Below are positions 1 through 8,039 of a stretch of DNA of 64,000 nt, piece after piece. Under the pieces are notes generated by a model. It saw only the letters and a list, made by a program, of their open reading frames with translations. It was not told the DNA's origin and ran no database searches. Source of the stretch: Plantactinospora soyae (GTDB lineage Bacteria; Actinomycetota; Actinomycetes; Mycobacteriales; Micromonosporaceae); NCBI RefSeq assembly GCF_014874095.1, contig NZ_JADBEB010000001.1:5952001-6016000 (forward strand). The letters are read 5' to 3'. The stretch's first letter is position 1; every line of letters starts with the position of its first letter. A program made the position numbers and the translations under genes.

Positions 1-1
1 C

Positions 2-721
2 GAGGGCCCGGTCTGGCTGGGCTCTCAGCCCGGTGTGGCCGCCGAGCAGATGCCGGACGGCGCGGTGCTGGTCTGCTCCGGGCTCTCCACGGACCTGATG
101 CCCGCGCTGCTCCGGGCCGCAGGTGTGATCAGTGGCGAGGCCGGTGTCCTGGCCCACACCGCGATCGTCGCCCGCGAGCTGGGCAAGCCGTGCGTGATCG
201 ATATCCCGATCGGTTCGGGCCGGCTGAAGAACGGCGATCTGGTGCACCTCGACGGCGATCGGGGCACCGTCCGGCTCCTCGGGGAGTCGGGCCAGGGCCC
301 GGCCGGCGACCCGCCACCGATGCCCGGCACGCCCCCAGCGGATCGGGCGCTCCCGGACGCACTACTGATCGTGGTGACCCGGCACAGCGGCGAGGGGGGA
401 TTGGCAGCACCGGTCGACATCGGCTCGTGGAGCTGGCTCGGCGTCCTGCTTCCGGACCCGCCTGCCGCCTCGGACGGGGCCGAGACCCACCGGCTGCTCC
501 GTACCCGGCTCTCGGCCGGCGGCTGGGCGGGCACCCCGCTGGCCGGCGGCGGCGAGGTGTGGCGGGCGGTGCGCACGGTGCCCGGCGAGACATGGCGGCT
601 GGACCTGTCCGACGGCCGGGCGATCCTCGGCGTACCGGGCCGGGAGCCCGTTGTCTGCCGACTGCGGACGGCCTCGCCCGAGGCCCTGACCCAGCTCGTC
701 TCGACGGGGGTCCTGAGATGA
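2..721 (+). CDS. PEP-utilising enzyme mobile (phosphohistidine) domain protein, 5' partial
   Basis: The frame is open from base 2, so the N-terminus lies outside the window. The visible part starts with a swivelling domain of the PEP-utiliser family: AGVLAHTAIVARELGKPCV carries the His that is phosphorylated in PEP synthase, PPDK and rifampin phosphotransferase, followed by NGDLVHLDGDRGTVRLL. About 140 further residues form a tail I do not recognise. Upstream one expects ATP-grasp and PEP/pyruvate-binding domains, as in that family. The stop overlaps the next start as ATGA (718-721), so the gene is coupled to the RtcB-like gene. Sure of the domain; substrate unknown. Confidence 0.8.
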   Translation, partial: EGPVWLGSQPGVAAEQMPDGAVLVCSGLSTDLMPALLRAAGVISGEAGVLAHTAIVARELGKPCVIDIPIGSGRLKNGDLVHLDGDRGTVRLLGESGQGPAGDPPPMPGTPPADRALPDALLIVVTRHSGEGGLAAPVDIGSWSWLGVLLPDPPAASDGAETHRLLRTRLSAGGWAGTPLAGGGEVWRAVRTVPGETWRLDLSDGRAILGVPGREPVVCRLRTASPEALTQLVSTGVLR

Positions 722-2022
722 CCCTCCACGAGCACTACCTGCCGGCGGCCCGCCGGCTGCTCGACGCCGCCGGGCTGCGCCGGAGCCTCGACGAGATCCG
801 CCGACTGCCGGGCATCGAGACGGTGGACGTCTTCCCCGATGTCACGGTCAAGGACTGGGGGTTTCCCTCCGGCCTGGCGATCCGGTCACGCGGGTACCTG
901 TACCCCTTGGCCGTGCCGGACCCGGGCAGCGGATACCACGTGAGTGCCCTGCCGATGCACCGCGACCAGCTCGGCCCGGATGAGGTCCGGGCCCTCTACG
1001 ACGCCGTCGCGAGCTCGGTCAACCACCGCGACCTGCGGTACGAGTATCCCAAGGTCGACCTCGACCGGGTACTGGCCGACGGGCTGGACTACGCCGCCCA
1101 GCTGCACCCGGACCTGGGTGGCCCCGCGGCGGAGCCCGCCGACCGAGGGTGGCACCGGGCCGGCGTCGTCGCCCGCTTCGACGACGACCTCAAGGCAACC
1201 CTGCGGCGTTCGCTCGGCGGGGCCGACGGACACTACGTCGCGGTGCAGTGGATTCAGCAGCTCCTGGATCCCGAAACGGCGCAGCGACACGGGCTGCGTA
1301 CCGGACAACTCGTCCTGATCATCCACATCGGTGCCAGACCGATGCGGGAGTACATCTACCGGCGGTACGGCCTCCCGGCAGCCGAACACAGCCTTCACGA
1401 CGGCACCGCGCTTCCGGAGCAGCTGCGCACCGGAATCTTCGCGGTACGCAGCGACAGCCCGTATGGCGAGGCGTACCTGGACTGCGCGGCGGCCAGTGCC
1501 AACTTCGGATACTTCAACCGTCACCTGGTCCGGCTCAATGTCCTGGCCGCACTGGCACCACGGTGGGGCGACCTCACCGGGCAGGCGCCGCTGCTGCAAC
1601 ACCGGCATCACACCGAGCTGAGCATTGCCGCCGACCAGACTGTCACGGCGCGCCGGGGCATCCAGCGGCTGGACGCCGACGCGGGTGGGGAATGGCTGCC
1701 GGACCGGAGGGACCCGCTCTCCTATGTGGCCGGTGGCGAGTTCGGCTCCAGCTATCTCGTCACCACCACCGATCCGGACCGGTACGCGAACCTGTGCGGT
1801 CACGGCATCCCCGAGTGGCAGCCCGTCGGCCGGTTCCGGGACCAGATCGACGACTGCCTGCCGCACGCCCGCGCGGCGGTCCGCAACTCCGCCTTCGCCC
1901 CTGCGACCTTCGCCCGCGACGTGGCTAACCTGGAGGAGACCACGGCACACGTCTGCGACATCGGCATGGCGCGACCGGTGGCCCGGCTGTACCCGTTGGC
2001 CAACTTCCGTTCTCCGATCTGA
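718..2022 (+). CDS. Divergent RtcB-like protein with Cys-to-Ser change at the metal site
   Basis: This 434-aa protein follows the RtcB 3'-phosphate RNA ligase pattern in order. It has FPDVTVKDWGFPSGLAI (RtcB MPD-H-G-x-IG region), VPDPGSGYHV (RtcB VGvDIGCGM) with Asp68 kept but Ser71 where RtcB has the Mn-ligand Cys, GGADGHYVAV with His172 (RtcB GGGNHF, Asn lost), LIIHIGARPM with His203, QHRHHTELS with His296-298, and CGHGIPEW with His362 at the position of the guanylylated His. It ends with GMARPVARLYPLANFR. The DIGCGM signature is lost, so it is a remote paralogue, not housekeeping RtcB. It sits between a PEP-utiliser gene (ATGA overlap) and an ABC exporter pair. A role in maturing or modifying something exported is an inference. 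Confidence 0.68.
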   Translation: MTLHEHYLPAARRLLDAAGLRRSLDEIRRLPGIETVDVFPDVTVKDWGFPSGLAIRSRGYLYPLAVPDPGSGYHVSALPMHRDQLGPDEVRALYDAVASSVNHRDLRYEYPKVDLDRVLADGLDYAAQLHPDLGGPAAEPADRGWHRAGVVARFDDDLKATLRRSLGGADGHYVAVQWIQQLLDPETAQRHGLRTGQLVLIIHIGARPMREYIYRRYGLPAAEHSLHDGTALPEQLRTGIFAVRSDSPYGEAYLDCAAASANFGYFNRHLVRLNVLAALAPRWGDLTGQAPLLQHRHHTELSIAADQTVTARRGIQRLDADAGGEWLPDRRDPLSYVAGGEFGSSYLVTTTDPDRYANLCGHGIPEWQPVGRFRDQIDDCLPHARAAVRNSAFAPATFARDVANLEETTAHVCDIGMARPVARLYPLANFRSPI

Positions 2023-2034
2023 GCGGCGACAGCG

Positions 2035-3729
2035 GTGCACCGGCCGGCCGGCGCGCTCTGGCGGCTTCGCGGGGCGCTGCGTCCGCATCGGCGCGCGCTG
2101 GTGCTCAACGCCGTACTCGCCGCCGCATCGATGCTGGCCGGTATCCTCCTGCCGCTGCTGGCCAGGCGGCTTCTCGACGACCACGCGCTGCGCGGCGACA
2201 CCGACGGCCTGCCGCTGATCGCCGTCCTGACGGTCCTCTGCGCGGGCGGGGAGGCGGTCCTGATCGCGCTGCGCCGCCTCGCCGGATCGACCACGGCCCT
2301 GGCGGTCGAGGAGACCATGCGGCATCGCCTGGTGGGCCGGGTGCTGACGCAGCCCGCCGCGTTCCACGACCGGCATACTCCCGCGGTGCTGGCCACCCGG
2401 ATCGTGGCCGATCTCGCGGTGCTGCGCCGGTTCGTCAGCTTCGGCCTGCCATTTCTGATCATCAACTCGCTCACCGTGGTCGTGGTGGTCGCACTGCTGC
2501 TGTGGCTGAGCTGGCCGCTGGGGCTGCTGGTCGGGGCCGCCACGGTGCCGCTGGCCGTTCTGGCGCGACGGTGGGAGCACTCCTCCCGCGAGGTGACCCG
2601 GCAGGTGCAGCAGGACGGCGAGACGTTCGCCGACCTGCTCGACGAATCCATCCAGGGGGTCGACACGATCCAGGCGTTCGGGCGCCGCGACGAGTTCACC
2701 GCGCGCCTCGAGGAGGCCGCCGACCGGCTACGCCGCAGCCAGCGGGAACGGGCCCGGCGGTGGACGGCACTCAGCACCCTGGTCGAGGGGTATCCCTCGG
2801 CGGTTCTGGTGATGGTCATCGGTGCCGGCGGTGCCGCCGTCTGGGCCGGCGCGGTCACCGTAGGTACCCTGATCGCCTTTCTCACCCTCTGGCTCTTCCT
2901 GCTCTGGCCGGTCCAGTCGCTCAGCGGGCTGATGAACCAGCTTCAGCAGGCCGAGGCGGCGGCCGAACGGGTGTCGGAGCTGCTGCACCGGCCGCCCGTA
3001 CCGGCAACGCCGCCCTCCTTCCGTCCGGCGAAGGTCGGGTCGCGCGGTGCCGAGCTGCTCCTCGACCAGGTCTGGTTCCGTTATCCGCAGCCCGGTCCGG
3101 ATCGGCGGGCCGGTCCGGCGGTGCTGACCGGGCTGGACCTGAGGGTCGCGGCGGGTGAGCAGGTCACCGTGGTCGGTGCCGCCGGCAGCGGAAAGAGCAC
3201 GCTGGCCGCCCTGCTCACCGGCCTGTACGAGCCCAGCCGGGGCCGGATCCTGATCGACGGTACCGACCTGCGCCACCTGCCGGCCGACCGCCGGGCCGAG
3301 GTCGTCGCTCCGGTGCCGGAGCATCCGGGCCTGTTTGCCGGCACCATCGGCGACAACGTCCGGCTCGGCCGTCCGGAGGCGGACGACGCCGAGGTGGCCG
3401 AGGCACTCCGGACCGCCCAGGCGTCGTTCGTCCATGACCTCCGGTACGGCCTCGACGAACCGTTGACCGAGGCCGGCCTGTCGTTGTCCGGAGGACAGCG
3501 CCGGCGCCTCGCCCTGGCCCGGGCGTTCCTGTGCCGTCCGCGACTACTCGTGCTCGACGACCCGCTGGTGGGATTGGACCCGCGCACGGCGCAGCAGGTC
3601 GCTGCGGCGGTCACCGAGCGGCTCGGCGGCACCACCGTGCTGTGGCTGACCCGGCACCGGCCGCTCGCGGCGTTTCCCGGCCGGGTGGTCCGGCTGCAGG
3701 GCGGGCGGATCGACGGCAGGTTGCCGTGA
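2035..3729 (+). CDS. ABC exporter half-transporter, degenerate Walker B subunit
   Basis: This 564-aa half-transporter has an N-terminal type-1 exporter membrane domain (about residues 15-310, six helices) and a C-terminal nucleotide-binding domain. Walker A is GAAGSGKST (381-389) and the signature LSGGQ (484-488) is canonical. Walker B is LLVLDDP, with Asp508 followed by Asp509 in place of the catalytic Glu; the switch His is in LTRHRP. The Glu-to-Asp change marks the degenerate-site subunit of heterodimeric exporters. The GTG start lies 12 nt after the RtcB-like stop with only a weak RBS, so coupling is likely. It pairs with the next gene, which it overlaps by GTGA. Substrate unknown. Confidence 0.88.
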   Translation: MHRPAGALWRLRGALRPHRRALVLNAVLAAASMLAGILLPLLARRLLDDHALRGDTDGLPLIAVLTVLCAGGEAVLIALRRLAGSTTALAVEETMRHRLVGRVLTQPAAFHDRHTPAVLATRIVADLAVLRRFVSFGLPFLIINSLTVVVVVALLLWLSWPLGLLVGAATVPLAVLARRWEHSSREVTRQVQQDGETFADLLDESIQGVDTIQAFGRRDEFTARLEEAADRLRRSQRERARRWTALSTLVEGYPSAVLVMVIGAGGAAVWAGAVTVGTLIAFLTLWLFLLWPVQSLSGLMNQLQQAEAAAERVSELLHRPPVPATPPSFRPAKVGSRGAELLLDQVWFRYPQPGPDRRAGPAVLTGLDLRVAAGEQVTVVGAAGSGKSTLAALLTGLYEPSRGRILIDGTDLRHLPADRRAEVVAPVPEHPGLFAGTIGDNVRLGRPEADDAEVAEALRTAQASFVHDLRYGLDEPLTEAGLSLSGGQRRRLALARAFLCRPRLLVLDDPLVGLDPRTAQQVAAAVTERLGGTTVLWLTRHRPLAAFPGRVVRLQGGRIDGRLP

Positions 3730-5540
3730 CGTCGTCGCCGCCGCCGGCCGGCGGGCCCGGGTCGGCCCGCCGGCTGGTCGCCCTGCTGGCCCGCCCGCGC
3801 CGCCGGGAGCTGCTGCGGATAGCCGTCGTGCTGCCGGCGAAGCTGCTCGCCACGATCGCTGTGCCGCTGCTCGTGGGCCGGATGCTGGATCGCGGGATCC
3901 CCGCGCTCGTCGAGCGGCGCTGGGTGGAGGCGGCCCTGCTCGCCGGCCTGCTGCTGACCGCCGCGGCCGCCGAGCTGACCCTGACACACCGGGTCCTCTA
4001 CCAGGTCAGCATGCTGGGCCAGGAGATGCTCTTCGAGCTGCGCTGCCGGGTGGCCGGCGCCGCTCTCGGCCAGTCCAGCACGTTCCACGACCAGCACCAT
4101 TCGGGCGAGGCGTTCAGCCGTGCCGGCGGCGATGTGCAGACGGTCGGCCGGCTCTTCGACGCCGGCCCCGACGGCCTGGTCACCCGGTTGCTGACGGTGA
4201 TCGTGATCGGCGCGGTGCTCCCGTTCGTGGATGGCCCACTGGCCTGCCTCACCGCCGCCGCGCTCGCGCCGGTCGCCCTGCTGCTGGGCTGGGTACGCCG
4301 CCGTGGTGGTCGGGCACACCGTGCGGCCCAGCGGGCCACCGCCGATCTCACCACCGGCCTGCTCGAGGCCACCCGGGTCGTCCGGGTACTGCAGGCGTTC
4401 GGCGCGCAGGAGCGGGCCGCCGCCGCCCTGCACCGGTCGTCCCGGCGGTACCGCCGTGCTCACCAGCGGGCACTTCTGCTGGCCGGGCTCTTTCCGCCGG
4501 CGGTCCGGCTGGCCGGCAACACGGCGGTGGCCGCCGTCCTCGTCGTCGGGGCGTACCGGATCGCGCGCGGCCAGGCCAGCGTCGGCGAGGTGACGGCATT
4601 CCTGCTGTTCCTGCGCCGCCTGGTCGACCCGCTGCAGGACCTCGCCTCGTTCCTGGAGACCTGCCAGGCAGCCGTGGCGGCGCTGGAGCGGCTCGGCGAC
4701 CTCGTAGGCCGGGAACCCGAGGATGTGCCTCGGCCACCCGGACCGGCTCGCCACCCTGCGGCGGCACCGGGTGAGGTCGAACTGCGCGACATCTGGTTCA
4801 GTTACGCCGGGCGGTCCCGTCCCGCCCTGCGTGGCGTCTCCTTCCGGATCGCCGCGGGAGAGACGGTGGCCCTGGTAGGGGCAACCGGTGCGGGCAAGTC
4901 GACGATCGCAAAGCTGCTCATCCGGGCCTACCACCCGACCCGGGGGACAGTACTGCTGGGCGGCACCGACCTGGCCCGGGTTCCGGAGGATGAGCTCCGC
5001 CGGGCGGTGGTGCCGGTGCTCCAGGAAAGCTTCGTCTTCACGGCCACCGTCATGGAGAACGTGGCCCTGGCCCGGCCCGGTGCAGGCGAGGAGGAGGTGG
5101 TACGGGCGTGCCGGCTCGTCGGAGCGGACCGGTTCATCGCCCGCCTGCCCGACGGCTACCAGACCCGGATCGGGCGGCGCGGCTACCGGCTCTCTGCCGG
5201 CCAGGACCAGCTGGTCGCGCTCGCCCGGGTATGCCTGGCCGACCCGGTACTCGTCGTGCTGGACGAGGCGACCGCGGCTCTCGACGCCGAAAGTGAGAGG
5301 ACGGTCCAGGACGCGCTGCGAAAGCTCCTGACCGGTCGTACGGCCCTGCTCATCGCGCACCGGTTCACCGCGCTCCGGCTCGCCGACCGGGTGGTCGTCC
5401 TCGATGACGGCACGGTGCTGGAGCAGGGATCCGTGGCTGCGCTGGCTGCCGCCGGTGGTGACTTCGCCCGGCAGAGTCGAGCCTGGCGGGCGGTGCTGGC
5501 AGGTGATTCACCGTCGCCCTCCGGACCGGCAGTTCCTTGA
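3726..5540 (+). CDS. ABC exporter half-transporter, consensus-site subunit
   Basis: The protein has 604 aa from a GTG start that overlaps the previous stop (GTGA). It has a type-1 exporter membrane domain (about residues 30-320), Walker A GATGAGKST (385-393), Walker B VVLDEA with catalytic Glu514, and a switch His in IAHRF. The signature is LSAGQ (489-493), a deviation from LSGGQ. In a head-to-tail dimer this altered signature faces the Asp509 Walker B of the partner, while its intact Glu faces the partner's LSGGQ. That is the usual one-active, one-degenerate arrangement. It is the last gene of the left-edge operon and is followed by a hairpin terminator. Confidence 0.88.
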   Translation: MTSSPPPAGGPGSARRLVALLARPRRRELLRIAVVLPAKLLATIAVPLLVGRMLDRGIPALVERRWVEAALLAGLLLTAAAAELTLTHRVLYQVSMLGQEMLFELRCRVAGAALGQSSTFHDQHHSGEAFSRAGGDVQTVGRLFDAGPDGLVTRLLTVIVIGAVLPFVDGPLACLTAAALAPVALLLGWVRRRGGRAHRAAQRATADLTTGLLEATRVVRVLQAFGAQERAAAALHRSSRRYRRAHQRALLLAGLFPPAVRLAGNTAVAAVLVVGAYRIARGQASVGEVTAFLLFLRRLVDPLQDLASFLETCQAAVAALERLGDLVGREPEDVPRPPGPARHPAAAPGEVELRDIWFSYAGRSRPALRGVSFRIAAGETVALVGATGAGKSTIAKLLIRAYHPTRGTVLLGGTDLARVPEDELRRAVVPVLQESFVFTATVMENVALARPGAGEEEVVRACRLVGADRFIARLPDGYQTRIGRRGYRLSAGQDQLVALARVCLADPVLVVLDEATAALDAESERTVQDALRKLLTGRTALLIAHRFTALRLADRVVVLDDGTVLEQGSVAALAAAGGDFARQSRAWRAVLAGDSPSPSGPAVP

Positions 5541-5596
5541 CCTGCGGGAAGAGCCTTCGGGTCGGTCGCCATGTTCGGGTTCCATCCGCAGATGAA

Positions 5597-5624
5597 CGGT
5601 GCCGGACCGATCGGCCCGGCACCG
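5597..5624. terminator. Bidirectional hairpin terminator
   Basis: The 9-bp perfect arms cggtgccgg/ccggcaccg enclose a 10-nt loop. It lies between the convergent ABC gene (ends 5540) and lectin gene (ends 5639), so it probably serves both strands. Confidence 0.6.
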
Positions 5625-5638
5625 TCAGGTCGGCGCAG

Positions 5639-6202
5639 TCACCAGTTATAGGTTCTTACCTGCCAGTACTGGTTGCTCTGCCAGGTCGGTTGCCACATTC
5701 CCGCCCAGGCGCCGTTTCGCCCGTCGTGGTAGAGCAGGTCGAGGAACTTTCCGTTGAAGTAGCTGCTGATCACGGTGGAGCCGTCGATCCCCGGGTAGCT
5801 CCACCGCTGATTGGCGCCGCCCCAGCAGTCCCACGTGCCGACCTGGGCGCCGTTGTTGTTGTCGAAGCTCAGGATCTCCAGGCACTTGTGGTTCATGTAG
5901 CTGCGGATCGCCTGCAGGTCGCTGTCCCAATACCAGAACTGATTGGCGCCACCCCAGCAGTCCCAGACGCCGACGCCGGCGCCGTTGCTGTTGGTCAAAC
6001 CCAGAATCTCCAAACACTTCCCGTTGTACGCGCTGCGTAGCTCGAACTTGGTCGCGATCGGCGGATAATCGGCCTGTGCGGGCGTGCTGGTGGCGACGAC
6101 GACCGGCGTAGCGACGACCAGGAGGCTGATGGCCGTGACCAGGAGTCGTTTCAGGCTGCGTCCCTTCCTCGTGACCAGTGGCGACAGAATCCGATGGATC
6201 AT
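5639..6202 (-). CDS. Secreted ricin B-type (CBM13-like) lectin protein
   Basis: This 187-aa protein has a signal peptide (basic start, hydrophobic stretch about residues 20-40, cleavage probably after AQA at about 45). The rest is one ricin-type beta-trefoil: three repeats ending in NQFWYW, NQRWSY and NQYWQV (QxW-type motifs), two of them with GKCLEIL or HKCLEIL and DCWGGAN. There is no catalytic domain, so it probably binds carbohydrate outside the cell. The ATG follows a good RBS (AAGGAGAAG, 6209-6217). The longer upstream open frame lacks coding character. It is divergent from the WD40 gene. Confidence 0.82.
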   Translation of the reverse strand: MIHRILSPLVTRKGRSLKRLLVTAISLLVVATPVVVATSTPAQADYPPIATKFELRSAYNGKCLEILGLTNSNGAGVGVWDCWGGANQFWYWDSDLQAIRSYMNHKCLEILSFDNNNGAQVGTWDCWGGANQRWSYPGIDGSTVISSYFNGKFLDLLYHDGRNGAWAGMWQPTWQSNQYWQVRTYNW

Positions 6203-6420
6203 GTGAGGCTTCTCCTTTGGCAACGGACAGGTACCGCGATCCGCATGGCGCGGCGAAGTGTGCGGAATCGACGATTCGGTGCACCCGCCATGTCCGGCAA
6301 GCAGAGCGGACGCTTTCCTGCGGCCTGCCGAGAAGTCCCTGGTAGACGTGTACGATGGCGGATGTCCAAGGTGTCCGGCGGCATCGGACACCTCCGCGTC
6401 CGAAGCGCCGGGGAGGGCGA

Positions 6421-7977
6421 GTGGACGAGCCCGCCGATCCCCGTGCGGAGTTCGCCCGCCGACTACAGACGCTGCGGGAATTGGCAGGTCTTTCCATTCG
6501 GCGACTGGAGATCGAGAGTTCTCGGACGCCAAGACGGCGCGACGAAGAACGCATCCGGCTCAAACGCAGCACGATCGCCGACATGGTCAGCCAGAGTCGT
6601 CCCGTTCGGCCGGAGCCGGCCAACTTCGAGGTCTTCGTCGACACCTGTCTGCGGATCGCGGCCGAGCAGGACGTCCCGCTGCCGGTCGGGCTCGGGGACC
6701 GCCAGGCGTGGGACGAGGCGTACCGGCGGCTCCGCGACCACACTGACCGTCATCCACGCCCGCCCGCGCCGACCCGATCCTGTCCGCCGGTGGAGCCGCC
6801 CGGGTCCGAGTACGAGCCCGCGCAGGTGTCGGTGTCGGCGCCGGCGCCAGCTGGGGCCGTGCCGGCCGGGGCGGAGGCCGCGCCCCGCGGGCCCCTGGTC
6901 ACGCGGCGACGGATCATCCTGGCGACGCCGTTGGCGCTGGCCGGTGTGGCGGTTCCGCTGCTGATCCGTCAGTTCGGTGGACCGGCGAAGTCGGGAGCGG
7001 AGGCGAGCCCGGACAACGCCTCCGGCGATCAGGGCTACGACCCGGCGGGGAGTCTCCTCTGCCCTCCGATCAGCCCTGACAACCCGACGTGGTCCGTCGC
7101 CTTCGGCGCGCTGCATGGCGAGCCCGTCGTCATCGTCGGCCGGGGGGACGGCACGGTGCAACTGTGGGACCCGCTGACCCGAACCGCGCGCGGCATCCCG
7201 CTCAAACATCATGACAAACCCGTTTTCTCCGTCGGGCTCAGCTCTCCTATCGCGGTGTCCGCCAGCGTCGACGGCACGCTGCGGGTGTGGGATCTCACCG
7301 CCGACCCGCCCGCGAGTACGCAGTTGGGCGACCGGCTCGGCGGAGGTATCAACGGCGTCGCGCTCGGCAGGGTGCGGGGTGCGACCGTGGCTGTGTCCAG
7401 CAGCGACGACCATACGGTGCGCGTCTGGCACCCGGCCTCCCCCTCGACAACGGGCACGGTGCTCGGTGAGCGGCTCGACACCGAGATCACCAGCGTCGCC
7501 ACCAGCACGTTGCACGGTACGACGATCGCCGTCACCGGCGGTGCCGACGGCGCCGTCCGGCTCTGGGACGTGGAAGCCGAACGCGCCGTCCAGGTGCTCG
7601 GCACACATGAGGCGGCGGTGTGGGCGATGGCCGTCGGCGCGATCGGGGACAGGACCGTAGCGGTCTCCGGCAGCGACGACGGCGAGTTCCGCAGCTGGGA
7701 CCTCACCGCGCCCAAACCCGGCGGCCACACGCTCAACCGATTCCGGGTCGCGGTGAAGTCCGCCGCCGTGGGTGTCCTCAACGGCCGGACCGTGGCGATC
7801 AGCGGCAGCGACGACAACCAGATCCGCATCTGGGACCTGGCGACCGGGCAACCCTACGGCGAGGGACTCACCGGCCCCGACAAGGGCGCCATGTCGATCG
7901 CGATGGGCGACATCGGCGGCAGGACGTTTGTGGTCTCCGGTCACTGGGACGGCACCATCTGGACCTGGCTGCTCTGA
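6421..7977 (+). CDS. HTH-WD40 repeat membrane protein
   Basis: The protein has 518 aa from a GTG with a strong RBS (ggggaggg just upstream). The N-terminal ~110 residues resemble the degenerate XRE-like helix-turn-helix of actinomycete WD40 proteins (FARRLQTLRELAGLSIRRLE). A Pro/Ala-rich linker follows, then one hydrophobic segment (about 160-180, RRIILATPLALAGVAVPLLI), then a seven-bladed WD40 propeller with blades closing in QLWDPL, RVWDLT, RVWHPA, RLWDVE, RSWDLT, RIWDLA and WTWLL. The propeller is probably extracytoplasmic and the HTH-like part cytoplasmic. Function unknown; it is divergent from the lectin gene. Confidence 0.8.
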   Translation: MDEPADPRAEFARRLQTLRELAGLSIRRLEIESSRTPRRRDEERIRLKRSTIADMVSQSRPVRPEPANFEVFVDTCLRIAAEQDVPLPVGLGDRQAWDEAYRRLRDHTDRHPRPPAPTRSCPPVEPPGSEYEPAQVSVSAPAPAGAVPAGAEAAPRGPLVTRRRIILATPLALAGVAVPLLIRQFGGPAKSGAEASPDNASGDQGYDPAGSLLCPPISPDNPTWSVAFGALHGEPVVIVGRGDGTVQLWDPLTRTARGIPLKHHDKPVFSVGLSSPIAVSASVDGTLRVWDLTADPPASTQLGDRLGGGINGVALGRVRGATVAVSSSDDHTVRVWHPASPSTTGTVLGERLDTEITSVATSTLHGTTIAVTGGADGAVRLWDVEAERAVQVLGTHEAAVWAMAVGAIGDRTVAVSGSDDGEFRSWDLTAPKPGGHTLNRFRVAVKSAAVGVLNGRTVAISGSDDNQIRIWDLATGQPYGEGLTGPDKGAMSIAMGDIGGRTFVVSGHWDGTIWTWLL

Positions 7978-8039
7978 CTGTGACCTTTCGATGAGCCGCC
8001 CGCTCTCCTCGATCGGCCGGGCGTAGTGATGCGTCCGGC

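Noticed and set aside
718-2022. Housekeeping RNA ligase RtcB
   Set aside because: The DIGCGM and GGGNHF signatures are changed, the Cys ligand is lost, and the gene is in an exporter operon with no archease or RNA-repair genes.
886-2580. 564-codon antisense open frame
   Set aside because: It is antisense to the RtcB-like and ABC genes, low in complexity (Gln/His/Arg-rich), a GC-bias shadow.
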